DNA of 64,000 bases, from the NCBI GenBank assembly GCA_024362935.1, contig JANCRA010000019.1:6940501-7004500 (forward strand), given 5' to 3'. Source of the DNA: Setophaga petechia (taxonomy: Eukaryota > Chordata > Aves > Passeriformes > Parulidae). Below are positions 8,761 through 22,900 of this stretch, in pieces; within the stretch, counting starts at the first letter, position 1; every line of letters begins with the position of its first letter. A program made the translations under genes and the position numbers. The notes under the pieces were generated by a model. The model saw only the letters and a program-made list of their open reading frames with translations, did no database searches and was not told the origin of the DNA.

Positions 8761-11700
8761 CGCTGGGCACTCAGTAAAATTAGGGAACCGGTGGGGAAAA
8801 GTGGGCATAGCCCGGTAACGCACATCTCCGGGTCTCCTCACATGTGGCCAGCACACCGTTGCCGCCAGCAGAGAACTTCACTGGCAGTAAGGAGTTACTT
8901 TCCTGTAACGCCCTGATGCCTGTTTTGAGATTTATGTGTACATATGCTGTGAACAGTCATCTCCTTGCTATGCATATCCATTTTCTACATGTGTGATGTA
9001 TTAAAGGAATGTCTTCTAAATCAAAGTTTTGAGTAGCAGTTCTCAAAACCATCTGCAAGTGACATACTGTGCATTATGGAAAGGATGTGCTGAAGTGGGT
9101 TGGGAAAGGCACTTGCTGGAAAAGGAGATGACATCATAGTTTTCAAAAGTAAACTTTTCCTTCAGTTTTAGCAAATTTCTGGGAAAGTTTCATATGGAGC
9201 TGAATGCCCTACAAATACATTTAGTGCTGCCTGAAAAGGGCAGAGTTCAGAAGGTATAGTGTATAAAGAGTTAAAACTTTCACATAAAATTTTGGAAGAT
9301 AGATGGTGTGTTGAAGAAGGTCATGCAGTAGGGCAAGTGCACTAAAGCAACAGTGGAAAATACCTTTTGTGTTTCTTGTCTGAGGATGGAAAGAAATTAA
9401 GTCATCCTTCTGTTTTGGAAACTCTTGGGACTTTTCACAGCTACTTCATTAGGGAGTTTAATTTGTTGTTCCTGTAAACTTCTAATGCTGGTACTTTTAA
9501 TATCTGTCTCATTCTTTTGGGCAAAGTCTGTCTTTTGCTCTGTCAGCACAGTATCCAGCACAGCTCAATTCTGCTTGTGGCCCTTAAGCATCAAGGAGTC
9601 CAAATGCTACCAGATAGTTGACCAAAGATCTTGGAATGCCACAACTAAGTACCTTTTGCTTTCCAGAGTATTTGGTTCATTACAACAAATTCAATTTTCT
9701 AAACTTGTGAAACTAACTTAAAGTTACAGGTGTGCTCATATTAACAATGACGTGACTTGAAAGAGAAGAAGAATTTTGAACAAAAAGTGTTGCTTTGTTT
9801 CAAATCTTGAATGCTTGTATGCTCCTTTATCTTCTAGCTTCTACCTTGTTTAACACAAGTTTAGGACTTTCTGAATATGATGGTTTTGTGTAACGTTTAG
9901 TCCTCACCCTGCAGAGGTAGAAAAATAAGTACAGTGGCTTAAATTGTACTTAGAAATTCATGTTGATATTCATCCATATAGAAGTCAAACAGGATGGATC
10001 ATGCTGAGTGACAGAGGAGAGAGTTTTACAAGGTTTGGTGTCACGACTCTGTATTGGAGAACACAAAGAGCAGGGAGGGCTGTGGGTGGAGCAGGGTGGG
10101 ATCCAATACTGTTCAGCACTTCTGTCAGATGAGGTGGCTGGGATTTAGAGCTCTCCAGCTGCTTGCTTTTTGATGAAGCACAGTGTCTTTTAACACAAGA
10201 TTTCCTCCTTGCAAAAGCACCTACTCCTCTATATTTAAAGCTAGATGAGTCTCTTTTGATCATATGTAGCTTTTCTTCATGTTTTATGTGCAGCAGTGTA
10301 AGACTACCAGAATATTAAAGGGATAAGGCATGTTAGAACATTATTTATGGTTTAGCCTGTTATTACACTTATAAAATTTATTTTCAGTGAAACAGAGCCA
10401 TCAAATTGCCTGTCTGTCAGTAACTTTGTACTATTTATTTGCAGTTTTCCACAAACTTAGAAATTACATGGTCAGCAGTATGGAGTGTTTCATATCAGCA
10501 CTTCATAATTGATTGAAGTGGCCCCATTTTAATTCCTTACATATATTCCTGATTAGGGAGAGCCTTTGGAGACATGTACAGCTAATAATCAGCACCAAAG
10601 AGAAGAGGTCACATCGCACCCTGAGAAATTCTGTACATAAGCATGGTGTCAGAACTAACATGATCTGTAGAAATTTTCTGGAAACAGTATCTCTAATCAG
10701 ACACTTAATAGTCCAGAACTTCTACTCTACAGTGTAACATTGGTACTGCCTTGAGCAAATAGCTCAAGCTGTTTAGGCTGAAAGATGATCTAAAATGTTT
10801 TCCAGTTTGCCTGTGTTTGGAGATTTTAACTCCTTCTTTGACACAGCTGAACAGACCCTGCTGTCAGACAGGGGCACTCATGCTGGGGTCACCATCCCAG
10901 CAACTGACAAAACCTGTTACCCTTTGTTCTGTGCCTCTCATTATGTTTCTTATTAGCTTTCAGATTTTTCCTTTTTTTGTTTCTTTTGCCCCTGGTTAAA
11001 TCTCTCTTGCAGCTACATTTAAATTTTCTGTTACTTATTGTGCTGAATCTCCTCCAAGTAAAAATGACAGTAATACGTCTCTTATTTCTCTATCAGGGAA
11101 TGAGGAGAAAGTTTGCTTGTGCCTGATTTTCTAGCTACTAAAATTGGTGATAATTTTGTTTTCATGTGGTATTTGTTGTCTTCTGTTTCCTCTTAAAATT
11201 AATTGAATCCTGAGGTCTTCAATTTCTCTTTATTTGTCCCATTGCCAAAGATTTTGGAGTCAATGGTGTCAACTGTTTATTTAAGGAAGCCATTCTGAGG
11301 AAAGAGCAATACAACTGTCAATCCCAGTGCTCTTAATATCCTTGAATTATATAAAAAATTTGTAAAAATGTGTTTTTAGTGATTAATTCTGTCAGAACTT
11401 TTAACAATTTCAAAGCTTTTCCTCTGAGATTAATTTTTTGTTTACAAACATACTGAAAGCCAGATAATTGAAAATTATTATGTGTTAATTTTATCTAAAA
11501 AGTGCTAATGGGAAATGAATGAGGTTTTTAATGTGGAATGGAGCAATTCTAGAAGTAGGCAATCAAAAATCCCTAAAACAGTTTTTATTCCTTGAGTGTG
11601 AAAAAGGGGAACTGCAGGAGCAGCTAAGCTGCCAATAAGTTTGAATAAAAGTTAAATTTTTTTTCTTTTGAAATTGGTGTAACTTTCCCCCCCAAAAACT

Positions 11701-12057
11701 TTGGAATATCAAATGGCACCTTTTTAAAGAATATATATATTTTTTTTTTAAATTTTTTTTTCCTCTGGGGTTTGGCTGTTTATGGACTTCCTGATAGCAG
11801 TGACCACCTGTTAAAATTCCAGTGAAGTCTCTGAGGATCTGCTTGTCGCAGCAGAGTGCAGGAACTAGGCATCTGTTGGAATGTGATCACTGGTGAGATT
11901 CTGCCTTCAGAAATAGATACAGATGTGTTTCCTTATCCATACTTCCAGTGTGTAGTGCTTTTTACCAATATTTGGCCATGGAAACCACACTGTGGAGCCC
12001 TCTTCTCCCAAGGAAGTGCTGTGAGAGACCTCTCTTATTATTGGTAGACTGTGGGGT
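8761..12057. other. Intronic stretch, nothing recognised
   Basis: AT-rich unique-looking sequence beyond the CpG island. A T-rich tract (ATATATAT followed by T runs, about 11732-11762) is the only low-complexity feature. No exon, CR1 or LTR signature was seen. Confidence 0.55.
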
Positions 12058-12106
12058 ATGCAATACACAGGGTGGATTGCACAAGGAGGATGCAATACAC
12101 AGGGTG
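12058..12106. repeat. Short direct repeat, 17 bp, 32-bp spacing
   Basis: ATGCAATACACAGGGTG occurs at 12058-12074 and again at 12090-12106. The 15 bases between the copies do not match them well. This is probably a local duplication that has partly decayed. Confidence 0.85.
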
Positions 12107-13254
12107 TTTCTATCCCATTGAAAGGAAAAAATGAAAGGGAATGCTTTAATTTACAGTCTGTAAGGACCTCTGTAGAGGTATATGGGCCAGAAGGATTCAG
12201 ATAAACTATTGCCTGTTGAGCCTGGCCTGAGAGTGTGTAACCACTGCCCTTGTGCATCTGTTTGATTCACTAAACTTCACAGGCTTAGCCACGACTTTCA
12301 GATTTTGCTGTAGGTAGCAGGATTTGGTGACTGGATGTAAGAGATCATAGTGCTCATGTGGTATCTGTGGAGCTGGTTCATTTCCTTAAAAAAATTTCTG
12401 GCTGAGGTCCCCTTGGTTTGGCTGGATTAAGATAGGCATGCTCCTGAAGCTGGGTAAAGGGAACAGTCAGCCCTGGGAGGAGTGTGGGTTGTGGGAAGTT
12501 GGGTGAGCAAGAGGAGGAGACTGGAGGACTTGCTGGTGCCCGTCTTGTGGTGTCTGGAGAGCAAGAAGCAGCTCCGTGAGACAGCTCCTGTGCCTTGCAG
12601 CAGGGTGGTGCGAGCAGGCTGTAATGGTGCTTGGAGTGCTTGGGAGTTCCCACAGTGTCTGTCATTTTGTCTGAAAGGCTGCAGTCAAAGTGCCTGAAAG
12701 GGAACTGTCAAGTTTCTGTAGCTAACAAGGCCAGAGGAAGGGTGAATCATTGAAAAGATGAGGACTGGAAATTACCCTGTAAAATTATTTCTGGATAGCT
12801 GAAGCAATACTGAGATGATTAAGTATATCCCTCTCAACAGGGTGAGGGGGTTTGGCTGAGACTTCCTAGCTCTGTGGGAAACCACCCAGAGAAGGAGGAG
12901 GGCACATCAAGTTGCTTGCTTGTCCTTCCTGGTGGCATTGTCCAGGACAGGTGTCTGTTCCGAAGTGGATCCAGCTCCCTGACAAGTGATGCTATGGATT
13001 GGCTATATCTGTTTATGTGTAGTACTAAGAAGCCATTATTTTCCTCATCCTTCCTCGTTCTTATTTGGAAAAAAAAAAAAGAGTTGGAGCAAGGTTGTAA
13101 AGGTGATGCTGAATTCTGAGACCAGGGTGAGTTGTAATTTTTCTGGTGTCCTGGTACCAGAAACGTTTTTCACAGGTCTGGATTATCTGCCAAAGAAATG
13201 TCATTGCTTATGCTCATAACCTTCACTTCTGCAATAACTTGACACTCTTAGAAG

Positions 13255-13290
<36 letters not shown>

Positions 13291-16200
13291 AAAATGGTGT
13301 CTGCTCTGCATGTGAGAAATCCTGACAACTTCTTCAGGTGCTCACCATTGAGCATGACTGATGCCCTAAACTGGAAGTCCCAGCAAAGTAGCTCAAGTTA
13401 AGAAAAACATCAATCTTAGCTCAACTCCAAACTTAAATAGGCTCATTTCTTTTCACACTTTTGATCTACATAGTAGTTTTTGACACTTTTGTTCAGTAGC
13501 AATGTAGGAGTTTGGTATAGTTATGCGGTCAATAATTCCAGCTGCCATTGGACTTCACACAAAGATGCGATAATATCTCAATCTGACACCAGTTTTTCTC
13601 ACTGTTTTGAAATCTGTCAGATAATTTGTCACATGGAGTCCAAATTTATGAAACATAACCATTTCCTAGACAAGATTATTGCATGTCCTCCCCATCCGTC
13701 TCTTAGTGTAGTGAAATGCTGCCACTCAGCAATGCCATATTTCTTTTATTGAGTTACTGCAGTGCTTGAGTTAAAATCCTACTGACTAACTACTTTGCTT
13801 GCTGTGTCTTTAGGTCTCAGGAAAGGTTATGGGCCGTCAGAAACAGGAAATAAAGTTGTGGGTTTTTTCCTTCAGCAGGATTAGAAGGGCAGCCCACTCT
13901 GTAAGTGGCCTGACCGCATTTAAACTTTTGGTAATATATTCATCAGAATAAATATTCAAAATTTTTGACTCTTTTAATTCCCTTTTTTTTCTTTATTTTT
14001 TGTTCTCTTTTATGAAGATAGTGATATGCAGATGAAGTCTGTGCCTTTCATTTTTTTTTTTTTTGAAACAGGAGTGAAGCTTTACTATGTTCTTAAAAAT
14101 CTCTTACAAGTCTGCATACAAATCAGATTTGGTATTCAGTTTATTCTAATAACCTTAGCTATGTGTAAAAGATGCCGATGTACTTTAGAAGAAAGATACT
14201 GTACTTTAATAATTAACAAGCGTTCTCTCTGTAGAGAATATTTATCAGTTACATAAGTTTTCAGATTTTCAAAGGACTGCTTAAGCACTGATTTCTGATC
14301 ACACAACTGGCTTAGTAGGAAAACGGATATTTTATGCACATAATGCTTTCTAGAAACTTATACATGGGAAGAATTTATATTTGCCTTTTTCCAAGAGTGG
14401 AAAATTGATAAGATTATAGGGGTTTGTGTTTCAGAGGATTTCATATCACATAGACATATATTATTTTAGAGTCCTCTGGTGCTGTGAACAAATGATTATA
14501 TGTACATACCATGAATCAAAGGAAATGCATCACATCATAATTTGTTTCTAAATGTTATAACCTTGCAGAATGTTCTTGCACCCAGATGAGGGGGTTTTTT
14601 TTTGCTTTAGTTTTTTGTTGTTGTTGTTAAAATTTCTGTTACATCAGAAAAAGTATTCCTTTCTGAAAGGTCAGTTTGCATGTCCACATCTCTTGTGGGA
14701 AAGCAAGAAAGTGTAACACCACAGCATAATGTGTAGCCTCAGTTATCCTCCTTCCTTCATCAGGTCATTTACCTCACAGTTTAACTTGTTCAGAAGTGTT
14801 TTCTCCTTGTCACCTGGCTTAGTTGTTAATATTTGTCCATAGAACTGACTTGGCCACAAAGATATAAAAGCTCCAATAAAAGTAAAATTAAATCAATTCT
14901 TCTGTCACTTGGTGTTACCTTGTTCTTCTGTCTCTATGTTCCAATTAAGTAGCTTTTAATGTGTAGCAGATAAATCACAGCAGTGACTTACATTTTCAGT
15001 AAACAGGTTGTTTGGGAGGAATTTGTCAGGCACAGAGAAAATCAATAGCTCTTTTGCTTGCACTTCAAGAAAAATTTTTTGTTTGCTAAAGTACATTTAC
15101 AAAGTGGTGCCTTTTTGGTCAATTTTAGCCCAGCTGTCAGTTGTATGCATTGTGTCAAGTGGATATGGGTGTGGAAGGGGCAAACAGGCTATAAAAGGAG
15201 CTGCTTTGATTTACTTGATTTTTAAAATGAAAGGAGGCTGATATTGAAGAGCACATGAAGGAGCATGTAGAAAAGGAGGAAGGTTCTGAAAAGGCATGGG
15301 AATATCAACTAATACTCCTAACTATGTGCCTAATTCCAGTTTGTTTCATTTCAGCCACTGACCAAAGAGGAATTGTTTGAATAATTTCCTCAGTGACTGC
15401 TTGAGAAACTGTAGAAGAAGGCAGGCAAACAGAAGAGTTGTATGTCTGGGAAAATTCACAGTAAAAATGTTAGATACCTGGAGAAAATGCTAGATAAACT
15501 CTCTACTGCAGTGAGTAGTCATCTGAACAATGATAAATAAAAATGTGAGATATCAGTCTGGCATAAGCTGACAGGAAAGAGAGTACTCTAAAACATCTTT
15601 TCATAAATTTTAGAATTAAAAAATAATAGGTCTTGGGTATATATTTTTCCAAGAGATTTTACCTGAATTTTCTGACAACCATAACATGAATTATCATCTC
15701 CCCGTGGGCTCTGGTTGCTGAAGTGGTTTCTTATCACTCTCCTTCTCATTCTGTTTCCCTGCCTGAATGGCTGAAATGGGTTATAATGTACTTTTTCCCC
15801 CAAGATAAAATAATTGCTGTATTATGTTATTATTTTCATTACCTTTCCTTTGACAACAAGCCTGTGCTGCTCAGTGTGTTCATGGTAAAAGGCTTGTGTG
15901 GTGAGCTGTGTAAATCTGCTTGATTGGCAGGGGTAATCAGTGGGGGTGGTTAATGTTATCAGTCACAAATGATTTGATGTCACGAGTTGGAGCACATGGA
16001 GTGAGACTGTTTTGTGGGGTGTTTTCAAAGGAATTTTAGCAGGTAATGATATGACAGGGAAAGTATCTACTTTTTGTTCTTCTAAAGTTGGAAGGTGTGA
16101 CTTAGACGAGGCTGATGTACCAAGGATGGTGCCAGCTACTTTAGAGGAAGATGCAGATGTTTTATGGCGAATAAAAAGTGAATTAACCTACAGATGGATG

Positions 16201-16789
16201 GACAGTTTTCCACATCTCTATCAGCTGTTATATATCAGATTAATTTCTGCCCTTAAAAAATGGAGGTTTGCATTCCCACAGTTTTCAATGTGGCATTGAA
16301 ACATCGAAATATTACTCGATTTAATGAGATGTTTTCATGTAAACATCTGATCTATTCTAGGATCCTGCCAACTTCTTGGAGTGATGGATAGTACATAGGA
16401 TCGGTGGATTCCTTCCTGCAGGACCAAGGAAAGTCCCTTTAAATATCAAGCACCTGACATCAGCTATCTGTAGAGAGATCTATGCATGCATAGAAAGCAA
16501 TGAAAGCCACTATGCTGATATTTTCCCATTTTAATAGTGGCTTGTGTGGAATGATAAGCTTTGTCATTATAAATGTATGTGGGCTTTTATCTAAAGGAAG
16601 GGCATGGATGCAGTTGTGTCTTTTCTTATTATTCTTCAACCCTAACCTTTATAGTCTCGCTTTATATGGAAATATTTCTGTGAGACAGATCTATAATAGG
16701 ACTTTGCTCTGAAAGCAGAATTTAGATGTTCTTCAGGCATATAGACCTGAAAATATGACCTAGAAAATTTGGCCTAACAGCCTTGTGAG
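12107..16789. other. Intronic stretch, mostly unannotated
   Basis: Apart from the poly(A) run at 13257-13285 I recognise nothing. The interval 12380-12700 is somewhat more GC-rich than its surroundings, but no exon or repeat family was identified in it. Confidence 0.5.
13257..13285. repeat. Poly(A) tract, 29 A
   Basis: An uninterrupted run of 29 A, followed by GAGGAAAAATGG. No AATAAA signal or retrogene body is visible directly upstream, so it is not assigned to a processed pseudogene. Confidence 0.95.
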
Positions 16790-16987
16790 GAGAGCTTTTT
16801 TACTGTGAGGGTGGCAGAGCACTGGACCAAGCTGCCTAAAAAGTTTGTGGAGACTTCTTCTCTGTAGATATTCCGAACATGCCTGAATATGCTTCTGTGC
16901 AGCTTGTTCTGTGAACTCGACTTAGCAGAGGACTTGGACTGGATGGTCTCCAGAGGTCCCTTCCCACCACTGTTATTCTGTGATCTT
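16790..16987 (+). mobile_element. CR1 LINE, truncated 3' end
   Basis: CR1 3' end in sense orientation. TTTACTGTGAGGGTGGCAGA is followed by the subfamily-type ending GGACTTGGACTGGATGGTCT (near 16930) and CCAGAGGTCCCTTCCCACCA, then ATTCTGTGATCTTGT. The CCAGAGGTCCCTTCC wording differs from the CTTTAAGGTCCCTTCC type of the other copies, indicating a different CR1 subfamily. It is internally diverged and non-coding. Confidence 0.88.
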
Positions 16988-19900
16988 GTATGAAGTTATC
17001 TGAGGAACTTACACATAATAGACCATAATGTTCAACTTGAAAGCTGCCTGGAGGCTTGTATTCCTGCCTGTTAGCTGTGTCCAGAAATTCCCCAGCACAC
17101 ACAGCCTGAGTTCCTCCTCATTTGAGCCTCTTGCAAACCAGATGCTAGGCTGCAGTGGCACCAAAATCCCTCAGTGGATCCAGCTGGCAAGCATTGTTTA
17201 AATCTGCTTTATGAGCAATGACAATCTTATATCCCCAACAAATATTGCAGACTCAGCCTTGTCTTATAGCACCGGAGAAACGTCCCTTGTGATTAGAGTA
17301 TTTGCTCAGGTTTTAGGAGATTTCAGTCCACTGCCCTTTCCAGCTGTGAGGGTCAGTTCTTGTCTCCCTGATTGGTTTCTGCAGTGATGCTTAGGCAAGG
17401 CTGGATGGGGACATTCATTGCCCTTCCTGCTGGAGCTGTGACATAACACTGATGGAGAAATGTCATGTTTGTGAGGATACAGAAGACGACCCAATAGGGC
17501 TTTGTAATGAGATCAAAAAGAGGTTTCCCTGTCTTTCTTCATTACAGTTTAATTAACTTTTTCTACCTTTTTCCACCCTTTAACCTTCTGTCTTTCTCTT
17601 ACCCTAAAAGTATTTCTGTTTACAAACATTCATGTTTCATGTATAGTATAACCACAAAGAGCACCATAATGTCCATTAAAATGCCTGCTTAAGCTTGTAG
17701 GAGTAGCTCCAGATGAACTCAATTAGCTGAAGGTTTGGTTTATTAATTTTTTTTTTCATCAACCTTTCTTTGTCATATGTAATCAAACTTAGAAAAAGAG
17801 ATAGAAGAAAGCTGTTTTTGACCTATGCAACCATTAGTTGTTCTACACTTTTTCTCTGCTGTTTCTTGCAAAAGTGAATGAAATAACAATTTAAAAACTG
17901 CAATTTAAAAATTGTTTGAGTTCCTGGTTCTTGCTCTGAGTTCATTTCCTGATACCATTTTGTACTTGATTTTTAGCAGAAGTTTTGTGGCTGAAATAAA
18001 ACCTAATCTCATGTCCCAGCTTCTTATTTCCCAACTCACCTCAAGCTCCACAGCAATTGGAGCCCAGCTTTTCAGTATGCATAATTTTGGTTTTCTTTTT
18101 GTTGCCCTTAGTCTGTGTTTCAGAAATTAAGAACTGCAGCTCCCTTTTACTTCAATTGGAATGGAGCTTTTTATATTATTTTTTCTTAAAAGAGAAGGAT
18201 ATTTAAAAGCTCAGTTTGGGTAGTCAAAAGCAGAGCATACTTCTGAAGATGTTATTCTTTAGTTATCTAGTACATATTTGCAGTCTAGTCTATGGATATT
18301 ATGAAGCCTTATTTTTGTAATATACTTTGAGATACTTGGATGGAAAATGATCTAGGTAGAAACAATTCAAAATCCATTATCATTTCAATGTGTCTGTCAA
18401 AACCAGTTTTAAGTTAAATATGCTGAAAACATGAGCATCTTTTTATAATGGACAGTATTGAGCTATTAAAATAAGATTTCAATATTTAAAAGATTTCTCT
18501 CCACAAGGCTTTATGCTTGCTATACCCAAAATATACAACATAGCTTAAAAAAAGTTCTGTCCTTCTCCCCATTTCCTTCACATACTATTTTTGCTGCTTC
18601 AGGTTAGCTCATCCCCTCATCTTTTGAGCTGTTTTCCTTATTTGTTAGTTTGCTTTTTAAGCTGGATCCAGCATGCTGTGGGAAACTGGCCTAAGGATCA
18701 GGAATTTTTCTAAACTAAGTGGAGGAGCTAGAATAAACTCCAGCCTGAAGCTTCCAAGCACCAGACACTTCAGCTTCAGAAACAAGGACATAAGTGACAA
18801 ATAGGCAAATAGGCTGAGGATAGAACATTACCTGTAGTATTGGTGGAAACTGGACTCAATGTAGAATTATTGAAAAAAACCCATAAATGTAAACAGAGTT
18901 CACAGAATATTAAATAGATAAGTAAAGATTGGGCACTTAGAGAGGATTTACCCAAGTGAAGCCAAATACAGTGCAGAGGATAATTAATGTGGCAGAGAGA
19001 ACTCAATAATAACGACTTTGAACTTTTACAATAGTGTGTTAATGCATGTGTCAAAAGGAGGGATTGCATTTACAGTCAACAACCATTTGTTAGCAATTTT
19101 TACCACACAGACAAATTAGGAACTCATGATAACATTGTATGAAAATTACCTATCTGAACTAAGGGCTATGTTTAGTCCTTAAGTATGTTATTCATTATTT
19201 TTTTTCTTTACCTAAAAAATAAAATTTTGGATGTGTCTTCAATCTCTTTGTGTCACTTCTGTGGAAGAGACACTCCATTGATAATCCAATTGACTATTCT
19301 TAAGTATTCTCAATTGAGTTAGAGAATTAGTTATTGGGAGTGTTCTCTTCGTAGTTGGATTAAATCAAGAGAGTTTCTGAGAAAACTAGAACTGAGTGCA
19401 AAATAAGTCAGTTATTTAAATAATATAATAATTAATAAGTCAGTGCAAAATAACTCAGTTCCTGAGTTTGTCTCATAAGAGGCTTACTCAGCCCCTGATG
19501 GTTGGTTTGGAGAAGCAGAACATAAAATCCCAGGAACTGTGAAGGCTGTAGTTGAAATGGACTCATTCCCTTCTCACTTTGTACCTGTTACTTGTGTGCA
19601 CTCAGATAGACTGAGAATTTTGGCTTGTTTTGTCAGTTTATGGATGCTTTGCAATCATCAGTGAAAAAGTATAACTCCTTTAGAGAGGGAATGCTGGTCT
19701 CCTGACCAAACTGGGAATTGTGCCATTGAAGGTTCTTCAAGTGGGACTTGCCTGAGACATCCCAGAGCAAGTCTTTAATCTTTGTGTGTCCTCTGCTCTT
19801 CCAGCAGAGCTTATTAACAGCCTCCAGCCTCTCCCATGTTGAAAAGGTGACAAGCTGGAAGAGCGTTCTCCTGCTCCTATAAAAACTGCCTAGAACAGCA

Positions 19901-22900
19901 GGAGAATGATATTATGTGCAGGTGTGGGAATACTTCTGAAATAGAAAAAATGAGGAGTTGCTACTACTTCTGGTAGTTTAAGTGCATGCATACAGAGGAG
20001 TATTTTTGAGCCTTTCCTAATTCATCCCAAAATCAATTTCAGACCTAGACTAAGTCCTTTTTCTTGAAGGTAGCTCTTGTTACACTGCCATATCTTTTTA
20101 ACACACTATGCACTCACAAGGGAGTCAACCCATTCTCTGCTGAGAACCAGAACATTTCTACAGGTCTATCTTTTATTAGAACAGGTGTGTGAATACCATA
20201 TTGTGTCAGAATTCATGTTAATAGGTTGTTATCAGTAATTCTTATGTTGTTTTACAAATGGGAGATTTATAAAATAACAACAAAAAAAAAAGAAATTATA
20301 CTTTCATATCTTTCTGAGTGGCTTTCTTGAAGTGCAGAAAGTATTGTATGGAAAGAATATTTTGAAAAATGTTGATTGTCACCATAATTAAGTATATTTC
20401 AGTAATGACATGAAAAATTTTCCTAATGCATTCTATAGGTGGGAAATAGAGGCACATTACATGAAAAAAAAATCCATAAAATTTCAAGTTTTTAATGTAA
20501 TGCTATGTCTTAAAGGATTTTAAATATCCACAAAATGATTCCTTGAGCTTTGAAACAATCGGCATTTACATAATCAGTATGTATTAACACAGAATATTTT
20601 CAATACCTCAGCAAAATCTATACCCTTAGTTTTTAACTTTATACCAGAACCTAAGGGGAAAAGATGGCCAATAGCTTCATATGACAGCTAGCACTAAAAG
20701 AGGAGTCAGACTTAAAAGGACACTGTACATACCCATCATCATAAGGAAAACCTTACAAGTATTCTTTTGAAGTTCAGTTATGAATTCAGTTTGACTGTGT
20801 TAATGACTTGTACTGATTTCTTCAGCTTGAGCTTTATGAGTGCAAATACTTATGGAAGGTGTATTTTAAGCCTGAGTGCCAGAATATTAATCAAAACCTT
20901 AATTACATATTCAGTAGTAATATTCACAATTCATATGGGTCTTACTTAATTTCATTACTCATCCAATCAAGGATCAGAAGCAATGACATATGATTTAAAT
21001 AGCAAATTGTTTTGGATATTTCTAATTAGTAGGAACAAAGGATTGGTTATCAAAGAAATTAACTTTGGCACCTTGAAAACTAAGAATAACCTTGAAATAA
21101 GAATAAACTCAACATTCAGATCTGTTCTGAAAATTTACTAAATGCTTTCATGCATGCTTACTGTATATAAACTATTTGCAAGTAAATAAACAACAGAAAT
21201 ATGTCTTCTAATGGCATTTCATAAATCATTCTTTGGAAAATTCTTCATGAATAGCAACCTTAATAGATATGGAGAGGACAGCAGGATTTATGCTCATTTC
21301 AAGCAATTGTTTTGGGTATAAATATTGCCACTGTGACTCAAGAATGCATCTTACTTTGATACTACGTTTTTGAGCAATGAAATTCTAATTTGGCCATAAT
21401 GGAGAATGTCTCACATTGGATTTATCTTACTATGTGGGAGCCTGTCACTGCTTCATCTGTGCTTTCAATTTCCCATCCTCAGAAACCTGTGAAGTCTTTC
21501 AAGGGGACAAGGCTTTGAAAAGTCTGTCTGCAAACTTGAGGGACCAGTGGGAGAATTGGGTCCTTCTCTCTGTCCTGCTGTCATTCCATGCTCTGTTAAG
21601 TGTCCTTCATCTGCACTACAAGCCAAAGCTCTCTGATTCTGTGATCTACCACTCATGATGCCAGGGGAAGATTGCTCTGTGGCTCCCTCGAAGCTGTACT
21701 GGATTCTAAAAGCAAGGAAGCACAAACCCATGGGAATGATATTAACTGCCATCACTGAATGTGTATGTACCTGGGATTTGTTGCAAACAATTTCCTTACA
21801 CAGGCTGAATCACTTGTTTTTTGTTTTTTTTTTTCTTAATATGAACATCATTTTTGCCTATAGACTTCACAAACAGAAGAAATCCATGACGAAATAAGGT
21901 AGAATCTCAGAACTGTCAGCCATAGAAGTATCTTCTTTAATTTCCTTTTTCTCTTGGCAAGTATTTTTATCATATTCAAGCATTAGCTCTCAGAGAGGAA
22001 TAATGTTCACTTCAAAAGCCACTTCCTCCTCAATAAATAATTCAGAATCATAGATTGTTCGTGAGGAATTATCAACACACTAGTAGTAGTAATTTAATAT
22101 ACCAAGCAATCGCACTCACTTTAACCTACATATGATTTAAATAGAATATGACAGTTTAGGGTCTCCATTTGCCCCATGGCATGTTGGGATCAAACTTGGC
22201 AAGTGGTTGCAGTGTTCTCATATCTTCTGAAGAAGTGAATGAAAGTTGCATAATTCAGAGAGGATTTCTTAATTACATGCTAAATCAGAGTTTGCTTGTT
22301 TGTGTTCTGAATCCAAATTGTAGCCCAGGACCAGCTTTAAAGCATGTGAATATTTTCTCTGAACCTTGTTAACTAGCATCTCACAAACTTGTCACTTTTC
22401 TTTCAACTTGTCATTATTTTGAGGCAGTGTTTCAGTGTATTAGTTACCTTTGATTTATCCCATGGGTGAAAGGCTGGACCTACCCTTCCTGAACTGCCTG
22501 ACACATGGGATCCATCAGCTGAGGACAACATGCTTTCTGGAAGTTTTACCTCCTTTGCTTTTTCAAAGAGTCAGTTTTATTTTTTCCCCTTTCCATGCCC
22601 ACTAGTAACTCAACACTGCTGAGTTTTAGCTACTGGTTGAGCAAGATTTGTTTTTCTCCCAGTCATAAATAACTGTGGCAAAAAAGACAAATCCCTTCTC
22701 ACTCTAATGCTTTTGCCTGCCGATAGGAAAATGTAAAACTGGTAGTATACCAATGGCATACATTTCATGTACTACTAGAGATGTCATATCTGAACTCAGA
22801 TTGGGACTTCTCTTTTCATACATTGCTTTTTCTGTAGTGGCTCAAATGTATTCACACTAGTTTGTCACAAATTTGGCATAAATTTTCTTCTGTTTTGGCT

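Noticed and set aside
8044..8856. Minus-strand open frame of 270 residues opposite XKR4 exon 1
   Set aside because: It mirrors the coding exon and the CpG island edge. It has arginine/proline-rich nonsense composition and no recognisable motif.
13257..13285. Poly(A) run as the tail of a processed pseudogene
   Set aside because: No AATAAA signal, retrogene body or target duplication was found upstream.
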